A DNA stretch of 64,000 nt from Myrmaecium sp. VS I D KN 1 (Eukaryota; Ascomycota; Dothideomycetes; Valsariales; Valsariaceae), in contig JADQAV010000002.1 in NCBI GenBank assembly GCA_019775845.1, forward strand, positions 186,001 to 250,000. Reading direction: 5' to 3'. The position numbers were made by a program, and so were the translations under genes. Under the pieces are notes generated by a model. The model was not told where the DNA came from and ran no database searches. It saw only the letters and a program-made list of their open reading frames with translations. This document shows, one piece after another, positions 1 to 11,548 of this stretch (its first letter is position 1; each line of letters starts with the position of its first letter).

Positions 1-362
1 CTGCCGCCCTCCTCCTGCTACTCTTCAATCCGCCTCGCGATCCTCCTGCTCCCGCTCCCGCCCTCCCTCCCCCTTCGAACACCCCGGCCTTTCTTCAAAC
101 AACTCTCCCGCCGGCTTTCATCGCAACGCAGCAGCAGTTCGGACCGGGCGGTCTGGCCCTGATGCCGACGACCATTGAACAATCTTGATACTCCCCGTCC
201 CCCTCAGCTGTTCGTTTCGTTGGGGCTCAGAAAAGTTTCGGCGCGGGAAAAAAGGTCCTCGCGGTTGGTGTCTTCGACCGTTGCGGATAGCCACGACGGC
301 CAGCCGGTCTGAAACAATCTAAGACATATCTTTACTAGGATCCCAGGTCCAACCGTCTCGAC
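1..362. other. Upstream region / probable 5' UTR of the RasGAP gene
   Basis: C- and CT-rich leader with no convincing open frame. The pyrimidine-rich character just before the first ATG of the following gene resembles fungal promoter/5' UTR sequence. No TATA box or other specific site could be identified. Confidence 0.4.
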
Positions 363-3300
363 ATGGACGCCACCCCTTCCCGGCGGAGGAAAGGGTCCGC
401 CAAGCAGGAGCCGCCTCTGCCCGAGGATGGCGGCCGCGACGAGGCCGCGCAGCAGAGCTCGACCGTACGAGCGGTCACGCCCGAGCATCCGTCCGAGGAG
501 GTGCCCCCGGAGACGGCGACCGTCACCTCCGCACCCGCGTCCCCCCATCTCGCCGCGAGGAACAAGGTGTCGGCCAGCTCGTTGGTGGCCCGGTCAGCGT
601 CAGGCGAGAGCGGATACTCGGTCAGAAGTCAGAGGGATCCCGCGTCGCGGCCGCGGACACGCACGATGGAGGAGCGAACGTTGCGCGACCGCTCCCCAGG
701 TACACTTTACATGATGGCCCGCCATCGCCTCGGCCCGGCGCGTTCCACAGGCTCACCGGCTTATCAAGCCGTCGACGAAGCGCTCACGTCCGTCCCCCCG
801 CCGCCTCTTCCGCTCCGCGTCTCCGCCTCGCACTCCGGCAAAGGCGGCAAGCAGCAGCGAGAACAGCCGTCGCGAGCGTCGTCGCCGACCTCGCACGCGA
901 GCCCGACGACGTCCCAGCCGGACTCGTGGGTGTCGCCCGTGCCGTCGTCGGATGCTCGCAAGGTCCTTCATCTCATGCGGTCGACGTGCGGGAAGATGCA
1001 GGGGATGCTGGCCTTTCGGCGTGGCGAGGGACATGCGTGGGCTTTGTCGTATTGTCACATCAACGAGGAGACGGGCAGTTTGGTCTACGAGCCGAAGAGT
1101 GATAATTCATACCACAAGACGCTGGTGCCGGACTTGCGTGGCTGCAGAGTGAGGAGCGCGTTCGATGCGGAATCGTACACGGCGTATATCGATGTCATGT
1201 CGGCCAACGTCCGGCTGGGTGTGCATCTGCGCCCGCCGACTCAGGAGGAGTATGACTCGTGGTTTGCTGCCCTGCTTTGTTGGCAGCCGATCGCACCGAA
1301 AGGGATTCAGAACAAGATGGCGAAGCCACAAACGTCAATCGTCACGGAACGGCGCCTTGCGGACATCCGAAGACATTCCGAAGTGTCCCTGTTGAAGGAA
1401 GCTCCGATAATCAAGGTGGGCAAGATGATCTACTGGGACAACCACGTGTCGTATACCGGCGCCGGCGTCAAATCCACCGCGCGACCGCCGGTGTACCGCA
1501 TCCAGACCTACGGGTCGCGGCGGTGGCGGCGGGTGTCGTGCACGTTGCGGGAGAACGGCGAGCTGAAGCTGTACTCGGAGGACGTCAGCCTGGTGTCGGT
1601 GGTGCAGCTGTCGCAGCTGTCGCGGTGCGCGGTGCAGCGGCTGGACCCGTCCGTGCTGGACAACGACTTCTGCATCGCCATCTACCCGCAGTACACGGCG
1701 GCGTCGTCGTCGGTGTCGCTGCTCCGGCCCATCTTCCTCTCGCTGGAGTCGCGCGTGCAGTACGAGGTCTGGATCGTGCTCCTGCGCGCCTTCACCATCC
1801 CCCAGCTCTACGGGCCGAAGCAGCCGACGGTGGCGGAGGATCTGAGCTCCTCGCAGACGTTCGCGGCCGCCTCGCAGGACATGTTTCGCATGGAGCGGCT
1901 GCTGCAGGTGCGCGTGATCGAGGCGAGGATGCTGCCGCCGATGAGTCCTAAATTCAACGAGACGGAAGGAAGCCGGCGGCCGGTATCTGGACTCAACCCG
2001 ACGACCCAGGGCGGTGGGTATTACGTGGAGGTGCTGCTGGATGGGGAGACGAGGGCGAAGACGATCATCAAGAACGACGGCAATAACCCGTTTTGGCGCG
2101 AGGAATTCGAGTTCATGGACCTTCCCGCCGTGCTCTCGACGTGCTCGCTCGTCCTCAAGAAGAGGCCGTCACATCAGTCTATTATCGAGCAACAGGCCCG
2201 GAATGAGAAGGTGAATCAGGCGCTGTTTGCGTCCGGAGGGGATGATGGAGGTGGGTACGCTGGCATCAACTTTGACCAGACGATCGGCAAGTGCGATATT
2301 TATCTCGATGACATCGGCGAGAGCGGTGAGGTTGAACGATGGTGGCAGCTTACGAATATGTATGGGAACAGCGTGGGTGAGGTATTGGTCAAACTCCGGA
2401 TGGAGGAGAGTGTGATCTTGATGGCGCGGGACTACCAGCCCATGTCTGAGCTTTTACATCGCTTTTCCAACGGTCTGACCTTGCAGATTGCCCAGATGCT
2501 ATCCAGCGAACTGAAACGGTTGTCCGACTACCTGCTCAACATCTTCCAGGTGTCCGGCCAAGCGGCGGAGTGGATCATGGCTTTGGTGGAGGAGGAAATT
2601 GACGGGACGCTGAAGGAGACGCCGGCCAGCCGACTAAGGTTCAGTAGACGACTCGGATCCAGCGAATCAAACGACTCATTCGGCTCTTCTAGTGATCGCG
2701 AACTGTTCGTCCGAGACATGGGCAACACGGCCAAGCTCGAGGCCAACCTGCTGTTCCGGGGCAACACGCTGCTGACGAAATCGCTCGACTTCCACATGAA
2801 GCGGCTGGGCAAGGAGTACCTGGAGGAGACGCTCGGGGAGAAGATCCGGGAGATCGCGGACAAGGACCCGGAGTGCGAGGTCAACCCGACCCGGATCCAC
2901 TCCCACCACGAGATGGAGAAGAACTGGAAGCGGCTCATCATGTGGACGGAGGAGGTCTGGGCCGCCATCTACCAGTCCGCCCACCGCTGCCCGACCGAGC
3001 TGCGCGTCATCTTCCGCCATGTGCGCGCCTGCGCCGAGGATCGCTACGGCGACTTCCTCCGCACCGTCACGTACAGCAGCGTGTCCGGCTTCATCTTCCT
3101 GCGCTTCTTCTGCGCCGCCATCCTCAACCCGAAGTTGTTTGGGTTGCTCAAAGGTACGTGTGTTTTTTTCTTTTTTTTTCTTTTTTTTCTCTCTCAGTGG
3201 GCGACGAGGAATATACATCTCACATCCAGCAGACCATCCGAAAGCAAAGGCGCACCGGACTTTGACCTTGATCGCCAAGACGATCCAGAGTTTGGCGAAT

Positions 3301-4842
3301 ATGTCTACGTTTGGTGCTAAGGAGCATTGGATGGAGCCGATGAACGCGTTCCTGACGAAACATCGGCAGGAGTTTAAGACGTTCATCGATACGCTCTGCT
3401 CCGTTTCGCCGTCCGCCGGCTCGCAGGCGCCGATCCCGCCTTCCTACAGCACGCCTTTGGCGATCTTACAGCGATTGCCGCCGACCTCCCGGGAGGGCTT
3501 CCCGTCGTTACCGTATTTGATTGATCACGCTGCTAATTTTGCGGCGTTGGTCGAGCTTTGGCTTGAGAATACTCGCAGTACGGCCGGCAGCATCATGTCG
3601 ACCGATGGCGACTTGCTTAAGTTCCATGACCTGTGCGTGCAGCTCCATCAACGGACGCAGGATTGCCTCAACCGTGCTGAACGGGCGGAGCGGCCCTCGT
3701 CCTCTCAGAGTATCAAATGGGAGGAGTTGGTGGAGCAGTTGGAGGCGTCGACCATTCATCAGCACCAAGGCCCGGCGCGACTGTCGAGTCAGATCAGGTG
3801 GGCCGATCGAAAGGCGGCTTCGGCGGCAGGGGACGGCGATGACGGCGACAGCGACGATGATGATGAGGATCTCGCCTCCGTCCTTTCCGAGCGTGAGCGT
3901 CGCGGTCCCCTGTCCCAACGCGAATACGACTTCATGCAGCGGCAGCAGCAGTATCAGCGGCACAACGCATCCCAGACCTCCGCCAGCACCAGCCAGGCGG
4001 ACGACGACGCCCCGCTGTCCATCAACTTCAAAGCCATGCGCCGTCGCGGCATCGCGCGCGACATCAACTTCATGCTCCCCCTCTCCAAATCCGACCGCGA
4101 CAGCTCCCAACACTCTCCCACCTCGGCCGCCGACCCGACATCCACCGCCACGCCGGGGTCCTCCAAATACGCCCCCTCCACCGCGTCCGGCGGAGCCTCC
4201 ATCTCCAACGCCTCCGCCACCGATGACGCGACCCCGCCGCTGCCGCCGCATCACGACACCACCCCACCCGGTTCCGCCGGCGGCGCATGGCCGCACGTGC
4301 CTTCCTCGTCGCTCAGCACCATGTCCACCTCGTCCGGCGGCGGCGGCGGCGGCAGTGGCGGCGGGGATCTGCCCCCCTCCCACCACCCCCTCAACCCCAC
4401 CCCGCCCGTCTCGCACGCCCGCCCTTGGGCGGATCTGGGCGGGTACGCGGCCACGCGGGCGGCGTCGGGGACGCGGTCGGCGGGCTCGTCTCGTGGCGCT
4501 GGTGGCAATGGTACCGGCCATGCCGGGGGCAGTTTCGGAAGTGCTGGCGCTGCTGGCGCTGCTGCTGGTGCGGCTGGTGGGGGATTTTTGAGCCCGGATG
4601 AGGAGGGGGAGGAGTATACGACGGCGTTGCCGCGGTTTGGTGGTGGGGAGGGGGAGAAGGGGAGGGGGAAGGAGAGGGATAGGGAGAGGGAGAGGGAGAA
4701 GGAGAGGGAGAGGGAGAAGGAGGGGAGGGGGTTTCGGGGTTTTGTACCGGGGTTTGGGAGTAAGAGTCGGAGTGGGAAGGGGAAGGAGAGGGAGAGGGAG
4801 AGGGAGAGGGAGAGGGAGAGGGAGAGGGAGAGGGAGAGGTGA
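363..4842 (+). CDS. Ras GTPase-activating protein, BUD2-like (PH/C2/RasGAP)
   Basis: Predicted exons 363..3153 and 3233..4842 (1,466 aa). The 79-nt intron is fixed by frame: a lone G joins AC to make Asp and restores the GAP-domain reading DHPKAKAHRTLTLIAK. After a disordered Ser/Pro-rich N-terminus come a PH-like region (about 370-480), a C2 domain (about 510-690) and the RasGAP domain. The GAP domain has the arginine-finger block LLFRGNTLLTKS near residue 800 and the FLRFF..AILNPKLFGL signature near 915-928. Such proteins speed GTP hydrolysis on Ras/Rsr1-type GTPases at the cell cortex. Length and C2-GAP order fit fungal BUD2/CLA2 better than the much larger IRA proteins. The C-terminus is an odd low-complexity tail: His/Ser/Gly/Ala-rich, then a long Glu-Arg/Lys-Glu run encoded by a purine-rich repeat. 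A second, in-frame intron at 700..750 (GTACAC...CCACAG, 51 nt) is possible; it would remove 17 residues. Confidence 0.88.
4655..4841 (+). repeat. Purine (GAGAGG-type) minisatellite inside the RasGAP coding sequence
   Basis: Nearly pure G/A on the + strand, built from GAGAGG and GAGAAG hexamers, interrupted around 4727-4780. It encodes (Glu-Arg)n and (Lys-Glu)n dipeptides up to the stop codon. A homopurine tract of this kind is expected to vary in length between strains and can adopt triplex structure. Confidence 0.85.
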
Positions 4843-6265
4843 CCTGGGGTTGGTGGGCGGATGGAATTGGAAGTTCTTTTTTTTTTTGTTTTGTTGATTT
4901 ACCCCCTTTCTTTTCTTTTCTTCGTTCTTTTTTGGTTTTGGTGTGGTGCGGTGTGAAAAAGGGAATAGAGCGATGTTTTCTTCGTTGATGTATCGTTGGA
5001 CGCACGTGCGATACTTTCTACTACATTTTCCTTTTGGTTGTTTACCACCTCCCCTTGGTCTTTTCTTTCTTCATCTTCTTTCCCGCTCTTTGTTCTGTGT
5101 TTTCTGTGCCTTATCCATTTGTCGTCGTCTTCTTTTCTCGCTGGAAAGGGGTTGTTTTCTTCTTACTTTGTTTGGCTTCGTGTGTCAGTCAGTCGGGCTT
5201 CGATGGAGTAGGAAAAGATCAGAGGAGGGAGGGGCTGTAGGCCGTGGCGGCCATGGTGGCTGAAAAAAAACGAATGGATGGATGGGCGGGATGTGCTGGG
5301 GGAAATGATAGATACGGACAGATGATGGCAGATAATGGCAGTTGGTAGATGAACGGTTGGTAGATACCCGGGCGACGAGACGGATTTTGAGTCCTGTTCC
5401 TTCTGAATTGGAATTTTGGTAGAAAAAATAGATGGAGAAGGAAACAGAGGCTGAGGAGGGAGGGGTGGGAGGGTCATGTTGGCTGTACATACAAAACCTC
5501 TTCTCAGTTTCTTCTTTTTTTGTATATCTTTCTTTTTCTGTGTCTTCGAGTTTCTTTCTCTGTCAAGAAAGGTATCTGCGCCGCCTCTGGGAGTTCTCAC
5601 TTTCTTAGACTTACTTTTCACTTGCTACATTACTTACGTTCTTGCTTCACTTCTCGGGAGTCAGATACTATTCCTTTTTCTAGTTTCTTCCTCTCTCTGT
5701 CTGTCTCTCGTTCTTTTCCAAGCGATTAGAAGAGGGGCTTTCTGCTAGAGGGTGGTTTGTCCTACTAGTACTTCCCCCTTTTTTACCTTCTGCCTGTCGA
5801 AAAATATAGGAAGAAGGGAGTGGCAGCGAAGACAGTTGGTACATGTGATACGTGAAGAGGTGATTGATAGAGAAGTTGTGTGATTCATTCGCTTTCCGTT
5901 ATATACACTTTTCCATTTCTGAACATTCTATAAGTGTAAAAAGGGATATGTGTATTCATATGCGTTTGTCTGTGGTATGTAATATAATAAATGACGTGAA
6001 GAGGAGAGGACTTCCGTGGCTTAGAAAGGTCGAGGTGTGATATAGATGGCTGCAGCAAGAATAGAAGAATACTGGATTTACGTGATACGCAGACCGCAAG
6101 AGCATGATAGTGACTTGTTCAGCAAGAAATACCAACGAATTTATAACGACTCGGAAACTCATAACCCAAAGACTTATATGTTTTTACAACGCCGCACCGC
6201 AGATGCCCAACCAACCACCCGGATCGTCAGATCATACCATACTACCCTCCATGCAAAAATCCCAA
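4843..6265. other. Intergenic region between the convergent RasGAP and uS15m genes
   Basis: About 1.4 kb, T-rich on the + strand in its first half (many T4-T9 runs), consistent with 3' UTR/terminator sequence of the RasGAP gene. Short open frames here are low-complexity and look non-coding. No repeat family or RNA gene was recognised. Confidence 0.5.
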
Positions 6266-7241
6266 TCACAAAGAGATTTCCCCCTTCCACGTCCCCTCCG
6301 TCAGACCGAGGGTTTCGATGAGGTTCTGCCATCGCGGACCGCCGCGCTCCTTCCGCCGGAGGTACTTCAGCAGCTTCTGTCGCTTATGCACGAGCAAACG
6401 CAGGTTCCGCTTGTTCATCTTATCCTGGGTGCCGCGGGTCTCGAGGAAGTTGGCCATGGTGCGGATCTTAGCGGTCAGGATGGCGATCTGGACCTCGCTG
6501 CTGCCGGTGTCGGGGCCAGCACGCTTGGCCATCGCGCGCTCGTTCATCGGGTTGGTGTCGGCGTCCTGGGCGGCGTGGGCCTTGCGGGGCAGCTTCCGGT
6601 CGGTGTTGTGGCGGCCGAAGGTCTCGATGCAGCGCTGCACGTTGACGCGGAGGCGGTCCTTGGAGCTGCCGTTCTCGAGCGCGAGGATGCGCGACAGCGC
6701 GGTCGCGGCGGTCTCGTGGGCCTCGACGCGCTCCTCCTCCGAGCCGATGGCGAAGGTGTCCCCGGACGTTTCGCGCGAGGCGAGGGCGTAGTCGGAGGGC
6801 GCGGAGATGCGGGCGGAGCGCTCGACGGCGGATTTCACCTCGTCGGCGGTCAGGAAGTGGTTCAGGGCGGGTTGGTCGGGCGCGCCGGAGGGAGGCATGA
6901 CGGTGTCGAAGGATTGGACGAAGGGGGTGGTGATGCCGCGGACGGGATCGCCGAGAGATGCGGCTCGCTGCTCTTGCAGCTGTTTCTGCCGGGACAGGTT
7001 CGCGGCTTTGCGAGCGGCGGCCTGGGCTTTGAGGAAGGGATCATGCTTCCGTCGTAACTTGGTGGCTTCGGAGGATTCGGCCTTCACGGGGGTGGTGGTG
7101 AAGGTTCGGAGGAGAGAGGAGGGAGCGACCTTGGGGGCTATTGGAGATGAGCGATGAGCACGAGTTCACAAATCAAGTATTGTGTGGATATATACCAGCT
7201 TGTGCACGCAGGCATGATGGGATCGGTATCCGCGGCGGCAT
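6266..7241 (-). CDS. Mitochondrial small-subunit ribosomal protein uS15m (MRPS28 type)
   Basis: Predicted exons, on the complement, 7241..7196 and 7137..6266 (305 aa). No ATG opens the main frame, which is why an upstream exon is needed. A 46-nt first exon (MPPRIPIPSCLRAQA) ends in a lone G before GTATAT. The 58-nt intron ends CCAATAG and the join restores AAPKVAPSSLLRTF. The N-terminus is rich in Arg, Ser and Ala with no acidic residues, as in a mitochondrial presequence. The C-terminal third carries the S15 signature: TGSSEVQIAILTAKI, then NKRNLRLLVHKRQKLLKYL and a final tryptophan-containing segment. uS15 binds the central domain of small-subunit rRNA early in assembly. The N-terminal extension relative to bacterial S15 (about 89 aa) is normal for fungal mitoribosomal proteins. 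The gene is head-to-head with RPS0. Confidence 0.9.
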
Positions 7242-7501
7242 GATGTTGGCGTTGATGTTGGTACAGCGTCTTCCTTCTCCACCCAGGCGAAAGTTCACCG
7301 GGGAAGGGCAACGGCCGGGCGGAACAACTGATGCGCCGCGCTCCGGCACCACCCGCGCCAAGACGCACAGGCTAAGCGAAAACGCATCGCACCAAGGCTC
7401 AACACCCGCGCGAGGAATTCCGACTGACCTTTGCACCTCGACTCCAGCTTCAAGCCAATTCCCAGAGATCACCGACGTCTCTCCTCCTCTCTCAAGTCAA
7501 A
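7242..7501. promoter_or_regulatory. Shared divergent promoter of uS15m and RPS0
   Basis: The two predicted start codons lie 260 bp apart on opposite strands, so this short segment must contain both 5' UTRs and both core promoters. It is C-rich on the RPS0 side, with a CT-rich stretch just before the RPS0 ATG, as is common for fungal ribosomal protein genes. No specific factor site could be assigned with confidence. Confidence 0.7.
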
Positions 7502-8550
7502 ATGGCTCCCAGCAACCTCCCCGCCATCTTCAACCCCACCCAGCAGGATGTCGAGCAGCTCCTCGCTGCCCAGTGCCACCTCGGCTCCAAGAACCTCCAG
7601 GTTCACATGGAGCCCTACCTCTGGAAGACCCGCCCCGATGGCATCAATGTGATCAACATTGGCAAGACCTGGTGAGTAGCCCTGGGAAGCCGCTGTACAA
7701 TCTCTCGGCTCCGGACGCGACCTCTCTTGCGCTCACGGCTGAGGGAATTGCGAAATTGCGAAACTACTCTTGGGAGATTCTATACGAGCAAAAATGTTGA
7801 CAACCGCTCAGGGAGAAGATCGTCCTTGCTGCCCGTATCATCGTCGCCATTGACAACCCGGCCGACATTTGCGTTATCTCTGCCCGTCCCTACGGTCAGC
7901 GTGCCGTCCTCAAGTTCGCCGCCCACACCGGCGCTGTCGCCATTGCCGGTCGTTTCACCCCCGGTAACTTCACCAACTACATCACCCGTTCCTTCAAGGA
8001 GCCCCGCTTGATCATCGTCACCGACCCCCGCACCGATGCCCAGGCCATCAAGGAGGCTTCCTACGTGAACATCCCCGTCATCGCTCTCTGCGACACCGAC
8101 TCCCCCACCGAGTTCGTCGACGTTGCCATCCCCACCAACAACAAGGGTCGCCACGCCATCGGTCTCGTCTGGTGGATGCTCGCCCGTGAGGTCCTCCGTC
8201 TCCGTGGCACTCTCCCCTCCCGCGAGGCTGAGTGGGATGTCATGACTGACCTTTACTTCTACCGCGACCCCGAAGCCGAGGAGAACAAGGACTCCGCCGG
8301 TGTCGAGGAGGCCAAGGTCCCCGGTGCCGACGAGGTCGGCCCTGGCCCCGTCGAGGCTGGCTTCACTTCCGAGTGGGAGGTCTCCAACGCCTCTGCCGGC
8401 GCTTTCGCCGCTGCCTCCGGCACTGTTGCTGCTGGTGGTGCTGGCTGGGACGCTGACGCGGCTGGTGACTGGGCTGCTGCCTCTGGTCCCGCCGAGACTG
8501 GCAACGCTGGCTGGGAGGAGCAGCCCAAGCCTGTTGAGAGCCAGTGGTAA
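7502..8550 (+). CDS. RPS0: 40S ribosomal protein S0 (uS2)
   Basis: Predicted exons 7502..7671 and 7812..8550 (302 aa). The intron (GTGAGT...GCTCAG, 140 nt) splits a Trp codon: TG joins GGAGAAG. The protein shows the whole uS2 fold, including [42 protein letters not shown] and the [16 protein letters not shown] block. It ends in an acidic Ala/Gly/Trp-rich tail after residue 210 that is typical of filamentous fungi and makes it longer than the roughly 250-aa yeast protein. S0 is needed for late 20S-to-18S rRNA processing and forms part of the 40S head-body junction. Strong codon bias toward C-ending codons fits very high expression. Confidence 0.97.
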
Positions 8551-9588
8551 ATGTCGCGTTGGTCGTCTGACGCTCCTGGGTGAATTGGTTGAAGATAGCC
8601 GGGGATTCACAAAAGGTCACGATCACAAAAAATGGTTATTGAAGCAATTGGGAGTTCCAACATGACAAAAAGAGAGGAAAACAAATCATACCACGTCAAC
8701 CACCCATCTCCAAGTGTACCTCCTTTCCAACGCCCAGTCAAATGGGATATGGCATTGTCACGTCATGCGTTCTCGTCTTTTTCATGGTGCAAACCTCTTT
8801 TCTTCAAGGTTCGGAGCTGGGAGTCATCTAGGGGAGTACGGAAAGGCAGGATGGAAGGATACTCAAGGTTCAGTCCTGCACTTATGAGGGAAAGATATCC
8901 GGCTTATGTTTCATTCTCTGGGAAATGGATGTGAGTCGGGGGAAAGCCCTGTGCTTGGGATGGGCTTTGTTTAGGGATGTACTTAATCGTTGCCCGGATC
9001 CTTTCTTTGCTTTCTCCACCTCTTCTTGGCTCTTCAACTGTCTTCGAGCTTTCCGTGGAGAGGGGTTATGAATGAGATGGTTCGCTTGCTTGACTGCCCT
9101 CCGGGGTCTTTTCTTTGCACTTTGATATATGTGCTGCCTGTGACATGGATGGCAAGTGACCGATGTTGTGTTTGCTGTCTTCGCGCTGCCTTCTGATCAT
9201 CCACCGATCTTGCCTCGTTCGCTTTGGACACTCATGATCTTCGCATTGCTCGGTACCGAGTCGAGTGCCGCCCGGCGGTCCTCCTCTGATTGTCACCTGC
9301 ATCGTGCGCACCTTTCTCATTTGAAACGCTCCGTTTCCCAATCATGCTCCTACAATGCCACGTGAGGTGCCGTGCCGTACAGTACCTGGGTTATCATCCC
9401 CAGTCGCCCGCACAAACTCACCTTCACCTTCCCGGAAGCCTTCGAGGACTGGAGGTTCCTGGCCTACCTTCCCCTCACTCCCGTCGCAGGGAGTGCACGT
9501 ACGTACTGACAACATATTCCAAAGCCATAAGGTACAGTAGGCAGGAAGCCGTCCGTCCGTCGACCATCACCAAAAACCGGGCAACTCT

Positions 9589-9646
9589 CCCCCTCTCCCC
9601 TCTCCTCCTCCCCCTCTCCCCTCTCCTCCTCCCCGTCCCCCCGCTT
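9589..9646. repeat. C/T-rich tandem direct repeat
   Basis: Two near-identical copies of a unit of about 24 bp made of CCCCTCTCC/CTCCTCC blocks, followed by three ATCCACTCC-like units. The tract is homopyrimidine on the + strand. It looks like a simple-sequence expansion; function, if any, is unknown. Confidence 0.7.
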
Positions 9647-11399
9647 CACTCCAATCCACTCCAATCCACTCCACTCCATCGCCCCACCCACCCGCATGAG
9701 CGGGGCGGGAGAGAGAGAGAAGCGGGAGTGGGAAGCGACCACATACGCATCACATCTGAAAAAGAAAAAGCCGCCTCGATCGTACCATGATGACGTCGCG
9801 GCCCTGTTTACCTGATGTCGGTGGTGGTGGTGCTTGGTGCTTGGTGCTTAGGAGTTGGTTGTTCTTGTTCTTGTTCCTGGATCGTGGTGGCGGATGTGGG
9901 GAGGGGGGTAGGGATCTTGCTTGGTACATATGTGCTACGTCATCGTGGTGTGTGGAGGGATGTGCTGCACGCTGGGGCGGATGGAGAGACGGGAGAGAGA
10001 GCCTGGCGCTTGGCGAGGTGAGGTGAGGTGAGGTAAGGCGTAAGTGTGGCGGGAGGGATGGTATGCTGTTGTTTCTTTGCAGGGAGAGATGGGAGAGGGA
10101 AAATCGCTCATTGAGGCAGGACCGCGTGTCGCGCTTTTACATCGTCATACTGCAGGAGAAGCAGCAGCAGCAGCCGCCGCGGTGCTGGGTACTGCTGATC
10201 TACATACCTACAGTATTCAACATGTATACTGTACCTATTGCGGTAGGTATGTCTACGTCGTATTTTGGGCAAGGTACATACATTCAGGTACCTTACAGGT
10301 ACATCATCCAAACCCGTCGTGGCGGACCGTTCCGCTTCGCTTCCGCTTCCGCTCCGTTCTTCACCTGGGTAGGTCCAGTCGGTCCTTGACGTTTGGAGCG
10401 CCTGGAAGGAGCGGGACAAGCCCTGCGAAGGGTAATGGGGAATACGATTGAAGCAGCTGCGGTGGCATGTTATTCGACTACGACGAGGGACGTAGCAGAG
10501 AGGGATGTAAATGCTTGGAGAGAAGGGGAAGAGTGGTGATGGCTAGTACATCATCTGATGAAAATATATTATATGTATTTAGGGAAGGTATGAAATACAG
10601 AGTACTTAGTGTGAGGAAGTACTGCGATATTTCAAGGGACCTCTTCCCTTTCTCTCCGGCGGTGGAATCTTAGCTTTTCTCTCTCTCCTCTCGTATCCTG
10701 CCTTTTTTCTTTTCCTGGTGGTCTAAGGATTGATAGTCAAGCCGTTCTCTTCCTCTTACTGTTCCATTCTTCACGAACAACTATAAAAAGCAACATGCAA
10801 CGGACGGGAGACTAGAAAAGTCAATGATAAGTAGAGGGGGAGAGATAGTAGAAGAAGTCGAGAGTAGGAAAGGGGCGCGCTTCTTTTTTACGAGTCTTAG
10901 CACTTCTTCATCTCGCCTCTTCTCTTGGTTCTTCCTTGCGCTCGTATTCTTGAGTGGTGGCGTGGCTTGATAAGGAAGGCTGTTCCGAGTAACTCCCGCC
11001 GTCCATTTCTCCTCACGCATACACACAAATGATATGCGGTTTGAGTATCATGTATGAGTTCACGATGAATAGAAGGGTGTGAGAAGGAAGGGAAAGGGGA
11101 TCTCGGTTACCAGTCACGATCTTTTCCAGACCTAACTTCTACATCCATAATCTATGCTCTTCTGCTCACCGGGGCCGGCGGACAAACGCCAACAGTGCGC
11201 ATAGCGGCCGCTCATGCCCCTCGGGACACCCAAGGCGATCCTCAGTGGGTGTCCAGTACCGGATCTACCTCCGGAGGAGGGGGGGAGACGGCCTGAAGCC
11301 GCGGGAACCTGAGCGTGCGTCGGTGCGTGCGGCGGGGGGGCGGCCAGAGAGATCCGTCCCCAGGATATGTAAAGGGATTTACGGTGTGGATTTAGCATA

Positions 11400-11548
11400 C
11401 AGTGTATTTCCATCGCCGGTGGTTAGCTTACGCCAGGCATGTGGCTTGAGATCCTGGTTTACACGAATGAAAGACCGTCCCGAGGCTGTTTTTCCTGCAA
11501 CAGGGCGTGCATTATACAACGCTAACCACCGGCTGCGCCAATACACTG
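11400..11548. mobile_element. MITE-like element, Tc1/mariner type
   Basis: A 149-bp non-coding segment bounded by imperfect 28-bp terminal inverted repeats (11400..11427 and 11521..11548). The outer 9 bases (CAGTGTATT) and inner 12 bases (CCGGTGGTTAGC) match exactly; about 23 of 28 positions match overall. Each end is flanked by TA (11398-11399 and 11549-11550), as expected for the TA target duplication of Tc1/mariner elements, whose ends often begin CAGT. There is no transposase inside, so it would have been moved by an element elsewhere in the genome. The divergence between arms suggests it is not recent. Confidence 0.75.

Noticed and set aside
6104-7057. 317-codon + strand open frame opposite uS15m
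   Set aside because: Shadow of the mitochondrial ribosomal protein gene with Gly/Val-rich antisense composition.
11224-11254. Hairpin GGACACCC...GGGTGTCC
   Set aside because: Eight-bp stem with a 15-nt loop; stems of this size are expected by chance in 64 kb.
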